DNA of 40,759 nucleotides from a virus (IMGVR_UViG_3300028653_000004:1-40759), one strand, 5' to 3'; positions 6,463 to 16,018 are shown, counted from the first letter of the stretch. Notes: generated by a model from the letters alone, not told the origin. Made by a program: numbers and translations.

Positions 6463-8577
6463 TTAAAACACTTCGCGCAGCCCGAGAGCCACGACGTACT
6501 CAAGTTTTTTATCGTTGTTAATGATAGGAACAGACGAGCGGAAATCGCTGATAACCACCTTGTACCCATTGTGCGCGACCGCCTTATCCGCGTGGGTAGC
6601 CGCGGACGTTCCCTTGAGGCCGCGGAGGCACCCTTTGAACGAGGTCTGCGTCTTTGAAGTGTACTCGAGAATCTCATCGTCAATGCGCAGCCGGCCGCGC
6701 TCAGGAGCGAGAGAAGTATCAAGCGCCGGGATGTCCGTGACCGACGCGTCAATCCCGCCGACGAGCGTTGTAGAGAAGAAGTCCACGTCCTGAAAATCAA
6801 GCTCCTCTTGCTTACGCCATGAATACCGGAGCGAGCCCATGAGCTCACGCCCGCGGCGGACCTCGAGACTCTTATCGAGCAGCTCAATTTTGTCCCCGCA
6901 GTCGATGTGAATGGACCACTCGCTTTCCACGTCCGGAGTGGGGAGGTACGTCATTACCACATCTTTAACGGACGGGGTATTCGTCCCGCCGCTCACAAGC
7001 TTGACGCGCAGCCAGATTTTCTTGAACTTGGTGTTGACCGGGAAATAAAGAACCTTCTGCGTGACCGCGCCGCCATCGGCCGCGTAGGAAGCGTCACCAA
7101 GCGCGGTCCAACCGGTTGTGGTCGAGACGAATTCGCCCGTGTTGTACTCGACAACGATGCCCTGACCGGTCACGAGCTTATTGAAGATGAGCGTGAGACC
7201 AAAGGCCATTTTATCGACGCCGGAAATCTTGTCGTGATTGCTGAAGATGAGATAATTTTTGTCCGTGTCGCCCTTGAACAGCGAGCCATTCGGGTCAAGG
7301 ACCCACAGCTTTTTTGCGTCTACAGTATCGCTAAAATAGTGTTTTCCAAGACTGTCCGCGAAAAGCATTTTACAGTTCTCGGCCGAGCTATCGCCGTCGG
7401 GCTTGTAGGTGTTGAAGAAGGCCGCGCCGTCAAACATCAGGTTCCCCCACCACGCTTTATTGTCGGTCACGATTGCGCCCGAATCGAGGTACGCAGACGC
7501 CTCAGCGACGCTGAGAATGCTTTTCTTGTACGGGTCCTTGAGGAAGATGCGGGTGAGCGCGCCGGCAGAGAGCATCCAAATTTCGTTCGAGGGAATCGTG
7601 ATAATGAGTTTTCCGCCAACAAGACTCAGAAGCTTCCCGGAAACGCCGGCGTTCGAAACGTTGGTATTTTGGAAGGTTTGGAGTTTGGTCGCGGTCGCGC
7701 CAACAACGTTGAACTGCCAGAGCTCGCAGTACCCGGTGTAGTTCAAAATGTAGTACAGGTTTCCAAGATATTCGACGCAGTCAACCGGGATGCCGGAGGT
7801 GTTCGCAAGCTCCATGACCTTCGTCCAGTCGGCATTTGCCGTGGGGTTCGCTTTGGTCGCCTTAACCAGCGCCCAGGTCTTATTTGCCTGGTCGTCAACG
7901 AAGACAAAGAGCGTTCCAGCGGCGTCAGCAAAGCAGCGTGCGGCCATTGGCGTGAGCGATAAGGTCGAGCCAAGAAACGCGGTTTGGTCCGTCCATGTGG
8001 TGTCAGTGCGCGTTAAAAAAACATTCGTCGAACTGATGCCGACGGTTCCACAAAGGAGGATTCCCGCGCGCGCGGAAACACGAGAAATCGCGTTTTGCCC
8101 CGTGCCGAATTGTACCGAAGAAATATCCGCCCAGCCCGTACCGATTGTATAACGGTAGAGAATGGGCTTATGGCTTGTCGGGTGGTCGTCCGTTCCAACG
8201 TACCTCTTCAAAATTCCGCCCACCTCGAACTCGCCAGCGCAAGAGATTGGCGAAGACGCCGTTCCAAAATCAACGTCGTTTGCGCCTTTATGCGCGAGCT
8301 TCATCGCGCCGTTCTCGGACCAGACATCAATGTTGGTGCTCAGATAAAAACGCGCATCATCTTCAAAGGACATCGAATCCTTGATACCATTCTTCCAATC
8401 GGTCTGCGCCCAAAACCACCACTTTGCGAAATCATCGTAAGTGCGGTCGCCCTGGGCCAAACGATTGTTGAACATCTGCGCCTGAAAGGAAAGGTAGGAC
8501 GGAGCCTCGGGCGCGTTTTGAATGATGTAGCCAACATCGTTTAACGCAATATGGTATTTATTGCGAATGTCAATCAT
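6463..8577 (-). CDS. Large tail/virion protein, beta-rich (704 aa)
   Basis: The protein is predominantly beta with many short strands and repeated W/F-ended motifs, consistent with a propeller-like tail component such as the tubular protein B or needle-base proteins of short-tailed phages. The N-terminus (MIDIRNKYHIALNDVGYIIQ) resembles a virion-anchoring segment. A C-terminal part reads RGRLRIDDEILEYTSKTQ, typical of carbohydrate- or fibre-associated tail proteins. It follows the adaptor and fibre genes in the late operon. The start at 8577 removes 20 weak residues from the open frame. The specific role is inferred from context. Confidence 0.6.
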   Translation of the reverse strand: MIDIRNKYHIALNDVGYIIQNAPEAPSYLSFQAQMFNNRLAQGDRTYDDFAKWWFWAQTDWKNGIKDSMSFEDDARFYLSTNIDVWSENGAMKLAHKGANDVDFGTASSPISCAGEFEVGGILKRYVGTDDHPTSHKPILYRYTIGTGWADISSVQFGTGQNAISRVSARAGILLCGTVGISSTNVFLTRTDTTWTDQTAFLGSTLSLTPMAARCFADAAGTLFVFVDDQANKTWALVKATKANPTANADWTKVMELANTSGIPVDCVEYLGNLYYILNYTGYCELWQFNVVGATATKLQTFQNTNVSNAGVSGKLLSLVGGKLIITIPSNEIWMLSAGALTRIFLKDPYKKSILSVAEASAYLDSGAIVTDNKAWWGNLMFDGAAFFNTYKPDGDSSAENCKMLFADSLGKHYFSDTVDAKKLWVLDPNGSLFKGDTDKNYLIFSNHDKISGVDKMAFGLTLIFNKLVTGQGIVVEYNTGEFVSTTTGWTALGDASYAADGGAVTQKVLYFPVNTKFKKIWLRVKLVSGGTNTPSVKDVVMTYLPTPDVESEWSIHIDCGDKIELLDKSLEVRRGRELMGSLRYSWRKQEELDFQDVDFFSTTLVGGIDASVTDIPALDTSLAPERGRLRIDDEILEYTSKTQTSFKGCLRGLKGTSAATHADKAVAHNGYKVVISDFRSSVPIINNDKKLEYVVALGLREVF

Positions 8578-8581
8578 GTGT

Positions 8582-8773
8582 TTAGAAATCGCGCTGCACC
8601 TTTCGCGGTTTAATGCCGAGCAGCGCCTTGCCTTCAATCTGAAGCGCCCAAATCTCCCGGCGGACGGCCATCATCCTCACGTTACGCTCTTTCGCTTCAG
8701 CGCGCAGCGTGACAATAACCGCGTCACGTTCTTTGATTAGGGCCTGAATTTCGTCGAGTGTGCGTTGAGCCAT
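8582..8773 (-). CDS. Small coiled-coil protein (63 aa)
   Basis: This short, highly charged helical protein (QALIKERDAVIVTLRAEAKERN) has heptad-like spacing. ATG at 8773 has the AACCTATG context typical here, and the gene fits neatly between the adaptor and the large tail protein. It may be a tail assembly factor or chaperone; no family is recognised. Confidence 0.55.
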   Translation of the reverse strand: MAQRTLDEIQALIKERDAVIVTLRAEAKERNVRMMAVRREIWALQIEGKALLGIKPRKVQRDF

Positions 8774-8776
8774 AGG

Positions 8777-9640
8777 TTACGGATTGCCACCGCGCGGGTT
8801 ACGGGAGTCGAGCCGGCGCATGGGCTTGGTCGGTTTTTTACGACCTTTTTCTTTAAGGAATAATTTGTAGTAGTGTTGCGACATCGCCTGGATGTTCTGA
8901 AGCGGCGTGACCGTGCGCTCGGAGGCGACCTTGGTCGAAGTCTCGACGCGGTCCGCGAGGCGGTGGTCGTAATAGCGCCAGAGACAGCCGAGCTGAAGGA
9001 CCATCAGGAACTTGTCGAGCACGTCGAGGTCATCCGCGACCGCCGCGCCGCGCGTGAATCCTTTGAGGTAGTGCAGCTTCATCGGATAGTCGTTCGTGCT
9101 AAACGGCGCGCCAAGGAAAAGTTTGTTCTCGTCTTTCGAATACCGCCAGTTGGCGAGGTCGTTAATCATCGACCACATGAGGTCGCTGTTATTTGAGGAG
9201 CGATACCACCAACCGATAACGTCAATGCAGCCGGTCGGACCGTTATAAGACGGCTGGCCATCGACAGAGTTTCCAAAGCTTTCGGTCGTGACCTCGCGGA
9301 AAAACTCGCCTTCCATTTCGTCGATGATGGAGTTAATGATTCCAAACCAGGTCGCGTCCGTCAGGTTGGCGTATTTATAGTCGATGGTGACAGCCTTCGT
9401 GTTTTCCGGCGCGGAAGCAAAGGTGATGAGACCGAGCTCGCGGTCGAGCGTGTAGTCCGCGGCCAAGCCCTCAGTCTTCTGCACACCGTCCACTTTTACG
9501 ACATAAGTACCCTCCACGATTGGCGCGTCGGTCACAGTAAAAAGCGTGGTGGACGCGTCACCCGTGAAGTCGTTGTGCATTGGCTTGGCGTGGTCTTTCG
9601 ACTCGGCCCGAAGCTTGAGAATCCAATCGGAGTATTTCAT
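8777..9640 (-). CDS. Probable head-tail adaptor / tail completion protein (287 aa)
   Basis: An N-terminal beta domain (DASTTLFTVTDAPIVEGTYVVKVDGV and following) is followed by a mainly helical part with DATWFGIINSIIDEMEGEFF and LDKFLMVLQLGCLWRYYDHR. Helical proteins of this size in short-tailed phages (P22 gp4, T7 gp11 type) join the portal to the tail. The basic, proline-rich C-terminus (KKPTKPMRRLDSRNPRGG) may contact nucleic acid or the portal. Assigned by fold pattern and its place between fibre and tail genes. Confidence 0.5.
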   Translation of the reverse strand: MKYSDWILKLRAESKDHAKPMHNDFTGDASTTLFTVTDAPIVEGTYVVKVDGVQKTEGLAADYTLDRELGLITFASAPENTKAVTIDYKYANLTDATWFGIINSIIDEMEGEFFREVTTESFGNSVDGQPSYNGPTGCIDVIGWWYRSSNNSDLMWSMINDLANWRYSKDENKLFLGAPFSTNDYPMKLHYLKGFTRGAAVADDLDVLDKFLMVLQLGCLWRYYDHRLADRVETSTKVASERTVTPLQNIQAMSQHYYKLFLKEKGRKKPTKPMRRLDSRNPRGGNP

Positions 9641-9664
9641 ACACTTTAATTCATTATACGCTCT

Positions 9665-12600
9665 TTAGCCGTTTTTCACCAGACGCTTCCCGCCCTGAAT
9701 ATGGCCGTAATTGCGCCTGCCTTCCTGGATTTTAGAGGTATTTTTGGTGCCGAATTTACCACGGGTGGCACGCGTGCCTTCAGTTATCCCCAGCCTGGCC
9801 CCCCAGATGCGCGCCTTCGCGCCCACGGTCCTCGTGAGAGTGTTCTTCACCCGCGCCTTCGCGGTTGCAGTTTTGGTCGTTCCCAGTTGCCGGATGCGCG
9901 CCTTGGTCTGTTCGGTTTTTGTTTGGGTAGATTTGACGTATGCTTTCGCGGTCACGGTTTTGGTTTGGTCCGGTTGCTTCACGCGAGCGTGAGCGTTAAT
10001 CGCGCGAGTATTATTGAGCACCCTCACGCGCGCCTTCGCGGTTGCAGTTTTTTCAAGATGGCCAATGACATGCGCCTGGGCCGTGATAGTTGATTCGCCT
10101 GAACGCTTCACGCGAGCCTTCGCGTCGAGCGTTTGTTCGCCAAGTGTTTTGATACGCGCCTTCGTTTGGATATTTTTTCCAACAAGATAAACAACATTTG
10201 CTTTTGCGCTAATTGATTTCGTAATGTCGTACTTTTGAATATCCGCGCGAGCATTAATCTGTTTGGTCGGCGTGGCCGTGATGTTCGCCTTCGCGGTCAC
10301 GGTCTTCGCTTGGTTCACTTTAATGCGAGCTTTTGCGCGCGTGTGGCCTGAGCCATCGCGGTCGAGAAGAGGGCCGACGGTCCAAAAAGTCGCGGGGGAG
10401 AGGAGGTTGCTTCGCATGGTGTCCAAATATGTGGTCGTAACTGCGTACCAACAAACACGCACCTCATCAATAATTCCGTCCAATGTACCGTTTGAATGAT
10501 GCGTGTTTCCAATACGCAAAGAGGTCGCCAAATTAACCGGAACGATATTACAGACCACGCTTTTAATAACGCCGTTCGCGTACTGAATCAGATTCGTTCC
10601 GTCGTAGATACCAGCCGCTAAAGCGTTTGTGTTAAAAGGCCAGTTCGCATTTGAAGATACTGTTTGTTCTGTGTCGCCACTTGAACTTTGGCCAACAAGA
10701 AAAACTAATTTTCCGCTAACGCTTAACGTAAGACGCGCCCCTTTGTCATTAGTTCCAGTATTATGTGTGTGCTTGCTTACAAGACCATTATCGTTAAGGT
10801 TGGCAAGGGTTCGTTGATTAACCAAAACAATAAACGAAAACGGTTGAGAGTTATCGATATTGTCTGACGTGCTAACACCACCATTTGATGAAACCCCGTT
10901 AAAACTTTGACCTTTTCCAATTAGTGCGTCGACTTCAACCGGCGCATCCGCACCACCAAACTTTGTACCGTTATAATTTCCTTTACTATCTAAAATTGTT
11001 GAACTCGTTAAATCGTTCATGTGATACACAGCTGTCCCCGTAGGCCACACCGCCCGACTCCCATACGTCGAATTAGCCGCGGGTTCGGTAGCCGAGGGGT
11101 TGCCGCACCAAATATAAATTGCAGAGTGAGCCGTGAGACCACCAATATAAATAATTCCTTTGTGTCCAGCAAAATCAAAACCACTAACCTCGCGGGGGAG
11201 CTGCGTTACATCGTCTTCTGCGTAAACGCGAATGTCGCCACCATCAGAATTGACGTGGTCCCAAAACTCTGCCGGAACGTCAGGGTGGGTTAAGTCAAAA
11301 GAGAGGTCGTCGTTAATCGCGTCAGGCGTGATAAGAAACTCCTTGCACCATCCTGTGTTCCCCACGACCTTCACGCGCGCCTTTGCGGTTACGGTCTTGT
11401 TGTTCCCCAACTGCTTTACACGCGCCTTCGCGCCAACTGTTTTATTATTTCCAAGCACCTTGACACGTGCCTTCGCGGTCACAGTTTTGGTCGTGCCAGA
11501 CTGTTTAACGCGCGCTTTCGCGGTGATGGTCTTGGTGGTTCCCAGCTGCTTCACGCGGGCGCGCGCAGTCACGGCCTTGTCATTACCCAAGACCTTCACG
11601 CGTGCTTTCGCTTGAACGGTTTTATTATTGCCCGAGACTTTGATGCGGGACTTGGCCGTCGCGGTCTTATCGTTGCTGAGCTGCTTGACGCGCGCTTTCG
11701 CGGTGACGGTTTTGGTATTGTCCAAAACTTTCACGCGAGCCTTCGCGGTAGAGGTGACGGTGTTGGTAGTGACACTCGAATACGTCACGACGAGCTTGGG
11801 GTCTTGGGTGGTGCCATAGTGCCCTGAATAACTGCAAGAGAAATAATCACTACCACTTATCACATCAACCGGTGCCGTTCCCGTCACGTCAAAGTTCTGG
11901 TTTCTTGCCCCAAACTTTGAAATCCCTGTTAAACTAACATTGCCTATCCCTGTCGAATTAAAGGCAAAAGCATTGTACCCAGCCGTACTCCATGACGCAT
12001 ACACCATTGGGCTGCCTGTTTGTGACGTTGACCCTGCGTTTTGAAAATCGCTGTTCGCGTTTGCTGACGTTGACCCCCCGGCGATATATATATCTATATT
12101 CGGGGTATTGCTGGCGTCTTTCGTTTTGGCGGTTCCATAAAGAGACAAAGCAGCCGTGCTAATAGTTGCGGCTGATGTCAAAGACGAAGTATCAAAACAA
12201 AACTTTGAACGGATGACGGTGACATACCGTCCGTCACTGGCAGTGCTCCACCCTGAACAGTAGCTGTCATAACCGTCACTACCGTTATATAACCCACCAC
12301 CATTCGCCCCTACCACCAGCGACCACGTGTAACTATTTCCCCCAAAAGCATAACCGTCCACAGGATTTGAACTTGTTATTGTCGCTGGATATTGCGTCAA
12401 CGTTGAAAACCCGAACGACCACGCTGGCACGAACCTATCCGCGACGAGCCAATCCCAAGCATGGAACGCCCACCACATCGGGGCAAAAGCGAAGTATATG
12501 CGCTTCGAGAATTTGTCATGGGTGCGGAAGTCAGTGGTGCGCTGTTGGGCCATGTGCCAGCCGGGACAATTCGACTTCTTGTGCGCCTTATTCCATGACC

Positions 12601-12862
12601 GCAATTCGTAGCCATGGAAATGCTTACGGTATTGTTCACAGGTTTCGAGAACCTTCTTGTCACCCCACGAGAAACGGTTGGGGCCGAGTTGGGTTATCTT
12701 CGTTTTGCGCGGGCAGTCAAATTCGTGAATACGTAAGACGTAGCGGAACCAAAGTTTTATGGCTGGCGCATTACAAAGCCAAAGCAAAACGCGCTGGTGC
12801 TTGGAGAACCATTCTTCGGCGAACGCTTGAAAGTGACCAATGTTTTTATTGGCCTCTGCCAT
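9665..12862 (-). CDS. Tail fibre with DNRLRE-like, DUF2341 and LamG domains and two repeat shafts (1065 aa)
   Basis: Order of parts: a 150-residue basic, Trp-rich N-terminus probably attaching to the virion; a beta-sandwich at about 155-365 resembling DNRLRE domains (WSTAGYNAFAFNSTG, ending KLVVTY); then 14-17-residue repeats at about 370-500 (TKTVTAKARVKQLGN type). A DUF2341-like domain follows at about 505-610 and a LamG jelly roll at about 615-830 (AVYHMNDLT, GIIDEVRV), then a second repeat block at about 840-1025. DUF2341/LamG pairs bind sugars or surface layers. The repeats probably form a shaft, so this is the likely receptor-binding fibre. Confidence 0.75.
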   Translation of the reverse strand: MAEANKNIGHFQAFAEEWFSKHQRVLLWLCNAPAIKLWFRYVLRIHEFDCPRKTKITQLGPNRFSWGDKKVLETCEQYRKHFHGYELRSWNKAHKKSNCPGWHMAQQRTTDFRTHDKFSKRIYFAFAPMWWAFHAWDWLVADRFVPAWSFGFSTLTQYPATITSSNPVDGYAFGGNSYTWSLVVGANGGGLYNGSDGYDSYCSGWSTASDGRYVTVIRSKFCFDTSSLTSAATISTAALSLYGTAKTKDASNTPNIDIYIAGGSTSANANSDFQNAGSTSQTGSPMVYASWSTAGYNAFAFNSTGIGNVSLTGISKFGARNQNFDVTGTAPVDVISGSDYFSCSYSGHYGTTQDPKLVVTYSSVTTNTVTSTAKARVKVLDNTKTVTAKARVKQLSNDKTATAKSRIKVSGNNKTVQAKARVKVLGNDKAVTARARVKQLGTTKTITAKARVKQSGTTKTVTAKARVKVLGNNKTVGAKARVKQLGNNKTVTAKARVKVVGNTGWCKEFLITPDAINDDLSFDLTHPDVPAEFWDHVNSDGGDIRVYAEDDVTQLPREVSGFDFAGHKGIIYIGGLTAHSAIYIWCGNPSATEPAANSTYGSRAVWPTGTAVYHMNDLTSSTILDSKGNYNGTKFGGADAPVEVDALIGKGQSFNGVSSNGGVSTSDNIDNSQPFSFIVLVNQRTLANLNDNGLVSKHTHNTGTNDKGARLTLSVSGKLVFLVGQSSSGDTEQTVSSNANWPFNTNALAAGIYDGTNLIQYANGVIKSVVCNIVPVNLATSLRIGNTHHSNGTLDGIIDEVRVCWYAVTTTYLDTMRSNLLSPATFWTVGPLLDRDGSGHTRAKARIKVNQAKTVTAKANITATPTKQINARADIQKYDITKSISAKANVVYLVGKNIQTKARIKTLGEQTLDAKARVKRSGESTITAQAHVIGHLEKTATAKARVRVLNNTRAINAHARVKQPDQTKTVTAKAYVKSTQTKTEQTKARIRQLGTTKTATAKARVKNTLTRTVGAKARIWGARLGITEGTRATRGKFGTKNTSKIQEGRRNYGHIQGGKRLVKNG
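9790..10335 (-). repeat. Coding tandem repeat block 2 of the fibre
   Basis: About ten degenerate units of roughly 42-51 bp encode variants of KARVKQLGTTKTVTA. Units share GCGCGCCTTCGCGG-like cores on the plus strand. The DNA repeats could allow length variation by slippage or recombination. Confidence 0.8.
11360..11755 (-). repeat. Coding tandem repeat block 1 of the fibre
   Basis: About nine units of roughly 42-51 bp encode TAKARVK-type repeats. They are related to the block at 9790-10335, so recombination between blocks would delete the DUF2341/LamG head between them. Confidence 0.8.
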
Positions 12863-12864
12863 AT

Positions 12865-13533
12865 TTAGCTAGAAGTTTTAGGGTCGTGCCAAAGGTGGAC
12901 GAGACCATTCGGCTCGATGCAGAGAATACGCTTTTCGCCGGTCGGAAACGAACACCCAATCAGGTAGCGATTGTAGTACGTGACCTCGTCGGTGCGTCCG
13001 TCCGCCTGATTAACCGCGGTGTCCGTGCGGCGAATAATTTTCATCACGAGACTGCGTTCGCCGGTCGGAACAACCGAATTGATTACGTCTCCGCGAACCG
13101 ATTGCGGGACGTAGCCATTCAAGAACTCAAATTCACCGGTCTCGAAATTTAACGAGATGATAACGCGCTTTTCCGTGTTGTCCGTGTCGTAATCGAAATT
13201 GGAAACCCAGCGGAAAAACTTGAGGTTGGCCTGGTCGATGTGCGAGAAGTTTTTGTCTTCTTTATCACCAAACTGGCGGACCACCGAGCCGTCCTTCATT
13301 TCCGCTTCCCAGGTGAACTCCTGGTTATTGCATTGCTGAAACTTTTTTAAATTCAGGCCGGGGATAAAAGTCCAGTTCCCGTCTTTGAGTGATTTCACGC
13401 CCATGTCGGTCAGGTACATGCGGCTCTGCGCGAGGTCACGCTTAGCCGTGTCACGAATGCGAAGGGCTGAGGTGATGTCTTTTCCAAAATCACGATTCAC
13501 GTCTTGCGTGCCGATGATAGAATCAATGTTCAT
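12865..13533 (-). CDS. Probable virion protein (222 aa)
   Basis: The protein is beta-rich with many acidic and aromatic residues (NWTFIPGLNLKKF, EFEFLNGYVPQ, YLIGCSFPTGEKRI). No family is recognised. It is separated from the fibre gene by only two bases and shares its transcript. Being directly upstream of the fibre, it may attach the fibre or form part of the tail hub. Confidence 0.55.
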   Translation of the reverse strand: MNIDSIIGTQDVNRDFGKDITSALRIRDTAKRDLAQSRMYLTDMGVKSLKDGNWTFIPGLNLKKFQQCNNQEFTWEAEMKDGSVVRQFGDKEDKNFSHIDQANLKFFRWVSNFDYDTDNTEKRVIISLNFETGEFEFLNGYVPQSVRGDVINSVVPTGERSLVMKIIRRTDTAVNQADGRTDEVTYYNRYLIGCSFPTGEKRILCIEPNGLVHLWHDPKTSS

Positions 13534-13536
13534 AAA

Positions 13537-13746
13537 TTATTTTGCAATGTCGTTAATAATAGATTCACCGGCGCGCTCTAAGAGATTCTGAGTCTCTACA
13601 GAAAGTTCGATGTCCGCGTCCTCTTTGTCGGACACGGCTTTCGTTTTTCCTTCCTCGTAAAGAATCGGAATCTCCACCTCAAACTTAATGCTTCCGATTT
13701 TATTTGCCTGAGTGGGCGCGACGTATTCAAGTGAGTTGATGTTCAT
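13537..13746 (-). CDS. Small acidic protein (69 aa)
   Basis: Short protein beginning MNINSLEYVAPTQANKIGSIKFEVEIPILYEEG, acidic in the middle, helical at the end (QNLLERAGESIINDIAK). It resembles the N-terminus of the neighbour (MNIDSI), though the similarity is short. Probably a structural or assembly protein, by position only. Confidence 0.5.
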   Translation of the reverse strand: MNINSLEYVAPTQANKIGSIKFEVEIPILYEEGKTKAVSDKEDADIELSVETQNLLERAGESIINDIAK

Positions 13747-13751
13747 AATTC

Positions 13752-13785
13752 ATTTAAGCCCCGAAGGGTGCTGATGGCATTCAGC
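13752..13785 (-). other. Intergenic hairpins in late operon
   Basis: On the minus strand GCTGA/TCAGC closes a six-base loop (13770-13785), and CCC(TTCG)GGG gives a UUCG tetraloop hairpin beside it. They lie between a likely decoration protein and the next gene, with no U-run, so processing or attenuation is likelier than termination. Confidence 0.5.
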
Positions 13786-13822
13786 TTAGGCCGTGAGTGG
13801 TTGGAGGTACCCAACCTTAAAC

Positions 13823-14317
13823 CTATTGTTCGTCGTACTGTAAGGTAAAAGTCGCAAGCGACGTATCACCAGGTGCAGCCGAGGTCGTGGTTTGGAGTTG
13901 GAGAACGATGTAGTCCGAGTAACCAGTGGCCGAGAGCGAGCCGGCGAGAGTTCCCGCAATGGAAACGTTCGCGGTCGCAGGGTCAGCGGTCGGACAGGCA
14001 CCATCGCCAGAAGCGGTCGCCGCGGGCGTGACGTAGGACTTGTTGTTACCACCGAAGGTAACGGACAGGCCGGTCGCGGGCGAAAAGTTCGTGGACATCC
14101 AGAACTGAAGGTTGTCAATTTTGTTGAAGGTTCCGGTGAACTTCGCACGCAAATAGACAATCATCGAGTTCGCACCAGCAACAATCGGGTTGGAGGTGTA
14201 GTCCGCGGCGGTTGCGGTGTCGTTGGCCTTGAAGTTAAACAAGTTGCCAGACGCACCGAGGTCCGTAATCGTTTGCCCCGCACCATTCGACTGAGTCCAG
14301 CTAAAGGAGGCAGCCAT
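13823..14317 (-). CDS. Beta-rich structural protein, possible decoration protein (164 aa)
   Basis: Rich in Thr, Ser, Ala, Asn and Gly, with alternating hydrophobic strands (NSMIVYLRAKFTG, YIVLQLQTTT, LATFTLQYDE) and few charges. That composition is usual for phage surface or decoration proteins and tail tubes. It sits between the glycan genes and the small structural genes. The exact role is inference. Confidence 0.55.
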   Translation of the reverse strand: MAASFSWTQSNGAGQTITDLGASGNLFNFKANDTATAADYTSNPIVAGANSMIVYLRAKFTGTFNKIDNLQFWMSTNFSPATGLSVTFGGNNKSYVTPAATASGDGACPTADPATANVSIAGTLAGSLSATGYSDYIVLQLQTTTSAAPGDTSLATFTLQYDEQ

Positions 14318-14325
14318 AATGTTTT

Positions 14326-15516
14326 TTAGGGTTTATTTGAATAGGACGCGTAGCCGACCTTTGGCTCGAGCAGCGCGCCAGACAGCGCATCGCGGTAGGC
14401 TTTTTCCCACCGCCACGCGTGTTTTTTGATTGAAAGCCCAAGAGCCATCTTACGGGCCTTCGCCCCAATTATAGCACGCTTATGCTCATTATTCACCAAG
14501 CTCTCGATAGCCCCCACCCACGCCTCATAAGAGTTATCCACAAGCACGGCATTGGTGTCCTGGTAAGGGAGAACGTTCGACGAGACCGCCGGCACGCCAA
14601 GAAGACCGTATTCCATCCACTTAATATTCGATTTGGCGCGCGAGAATTCGCTATCCTCGACCACGATGAGCCCAACATCGAGGTCCATCTCCGCGAGCGC
14701 GCGCGGGAAAGACATCACCGGAACCGGCTTCCGGTATTCAAAATCGAAGTTCAGGAACTTGCGCTTAGCGCCAAGATTCCCATAGATGTCGATGTTCGGA
14801 TGCTGGCCGGCCATCGCCACAAACTGAATTTTCTTCCCGTACTTTTTGGCAATCTCGTTTAGCGGGTCAACAATATAATTAAAATTGTTCAGGAAGTGGT
14901 TATTGCCGCCCTGCCAACCAATCCGAATCGTGTCGTCCTTCATTATCTTCTTGCGCCAAAAGTCACGCAGCTTTTTATACACATAGAGGAAACGCCAGGC
15001 TGCGGGGTCAAAACAATTCGGGAGTACGAATATGGGCTTCTCCGTTTTCTTTGAATAAAACTCCTTTAAGCTATCGGTGGAAACCGTAAGCAGGTCCACG
15101 TGAGGGAGTAACCAATCAATCATTTTAAGCTGCCGGTCCATCTCATCAGCGCCCTTCTTCCCGCCGCCGCCAAGGTTCTGTCCAACCCGGTGCAGCAAGT
15201 CGTCCGTCTCATACACAATCGTCTTCCCCATATTCTTTGCCGCTTCCGCGACCATTCCCATGATTGAGACCTGGTCGTAGTGGCGAGCGAACACAACGAC
15301 ATCAGCCCACTCGACAAGGTCGAGCTTGAGGCTAACGCTCCGCACCTTTTTGCTAATGGGATTGTAATCAAAAGTTGTCTGCACCTCGTTCGAATATCGC
15401 ACTTTGAATTTACGGAGGTATTTGAACGGAAGAATGCACCGATATAACGTGCACGCGTTCTTGCGGTCGCTATCGTGATTCAAATAAATTAAGACCTTAA
15501 TTTTTTTCTTGAACAT
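14326..15516 (-). CDS. GT4-type glycosyltransferase, GT-B fold (396 aa)
   Basis: This cytosolic enzyme would transfer a sugar from a nucleotide donor. The N-domain includes KVLIYLNHDSDRKNACTLYR and VYETDDLLH. The C-domain holds IGWQGGNNHF, FPRALAEMDLDVGLI and the acceptor-side pattern EFSRAKSNIKWMEYGLLGVPAVSS. These match GT-B, GT4-like enzymes. It forms an operon with a deacetylase and a GT2 enzyme, the three together likely building or modifying one glycan on the virion or the host surface. Confidence 0.8.
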   Translation of the reverse strand: MFKKKIKVLIYLNHDSDRKNACTLYRCILPFKYLRKFKVRYSNEVQTTFDYNPISKKVRSVSLKLDLVEWADVVVFARHYDQVSIMGMVAEAAKNMGKTIVYETDDLLHRVGQNLGGGGKKGADEMDRQLKMIDWLLPHVDLLTVSTDSLKEFYSKKTEKPIFVLPNCFDPAAWRFLYVYKKLRDFWRKKIMKDDTIRIGWQGGNNHFLNNFNYIVDPLNEIAKKYGKKIQFVAMAGQHPNIDIYGNLGAKRKFLNFDFEYRKPVPVMSFPRALAEMDLDVGLIVVEDSEFSRAKSNIKWMEYGLLGVPAVSSNVLPYQDTNAVLVDNSYEAWVGAIESLVNNEHKRAIIGAKARKMALGLSIKKHAWRWEKAYRDALSGALLEPKVGYASYSNKP

Positions 15517-15517
15517 A

Positions 15518-16018
15518 TTACCAATTAAGATATTTTCTTAAACGTTGATACCGGCTGTCATCTCCGTGAGTGACTGAGATTCCCTCTTTGAATCCCGCGG
15601 CCTTAACCGCGTCAATCACGCGCCTGTCAAACGAGCCATACGGATAACCGATACTATTTCGTGGGAATCCTGACGGCGGCGTTACTTCGTGTAAAAGCTG
15701 CTCGTCAGAACACTTAGTCAGGTCGGGGTGCGACCAGGTGTGCCAGCCGAGTTTGAATCCGTAATCACGAACCATCTCCTCGATTTGCTCCCACGTGCAG
15801 AATTTTTCAAGCGGCATCCCCGTATCGAACGAGTTATCCTTTCCAACGTAAGCACCCATGACGAACAGCGTGACATCTTTCCCGCGCAGCTGTTCACGAT
15901 GCTCGTAAACGTTCAGGTACACACCATCGAAAGTGAGCGACTCATTATCGGCCAGAATTTCCTCGATGGTGTTGTAGTTGCTATTAACGCGCGGCCCGAT
16001 ATTATGCAGGAGCCTCAT
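15518..16018 (-). CDS. Polysaccharide deacetylase, NodB-like (166 aa)
   Basis: NodB-family enzymes remove acetyl groups from sugars. Motif 2 is clear, WHTWSHPDLTKCSDEQL, and motif 3 reads YPYGSFDRRVIDAVKAAGF. Motif 1, usually TFDDG, reads LTFDGVY, lacking one aspartate, so activity may be changed. At 166 residues it is close to the core domain with no extra region. ATG at 16018 overlaps the stop of the upstream GT2 gene as ATGA, suggesting coupled translation. It probably deacetylates the sugar added by the neighbouring transferases. Confidence 0.72.
   Translation of the reverse strand: MRLLHNIGPRVNSNYNTIEEILADNESLTFDGVYLNVYEHREQLRGKDVTLFVMGAYVGKDNSFDTGMPLEKFCTWEQIEEMVRDYGFKLGWHTWSHPDLTKCSDEQLLHEVTPPSGFPRNSIGYPYGSFDRRVIDAVKAAGFKEGISVTHGDDSRYQRLRKYLNW

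Noticed and set aside
6907-7962. 351-aa plus-strand frame opposite the large tail protein
   Set aside because: No domain or context; shadow of the tail gene.
9700-11760. CRISPR array
   Set aside because: The repeats are in-frame coding units with no constant spacers; they belong to the fibre gene.
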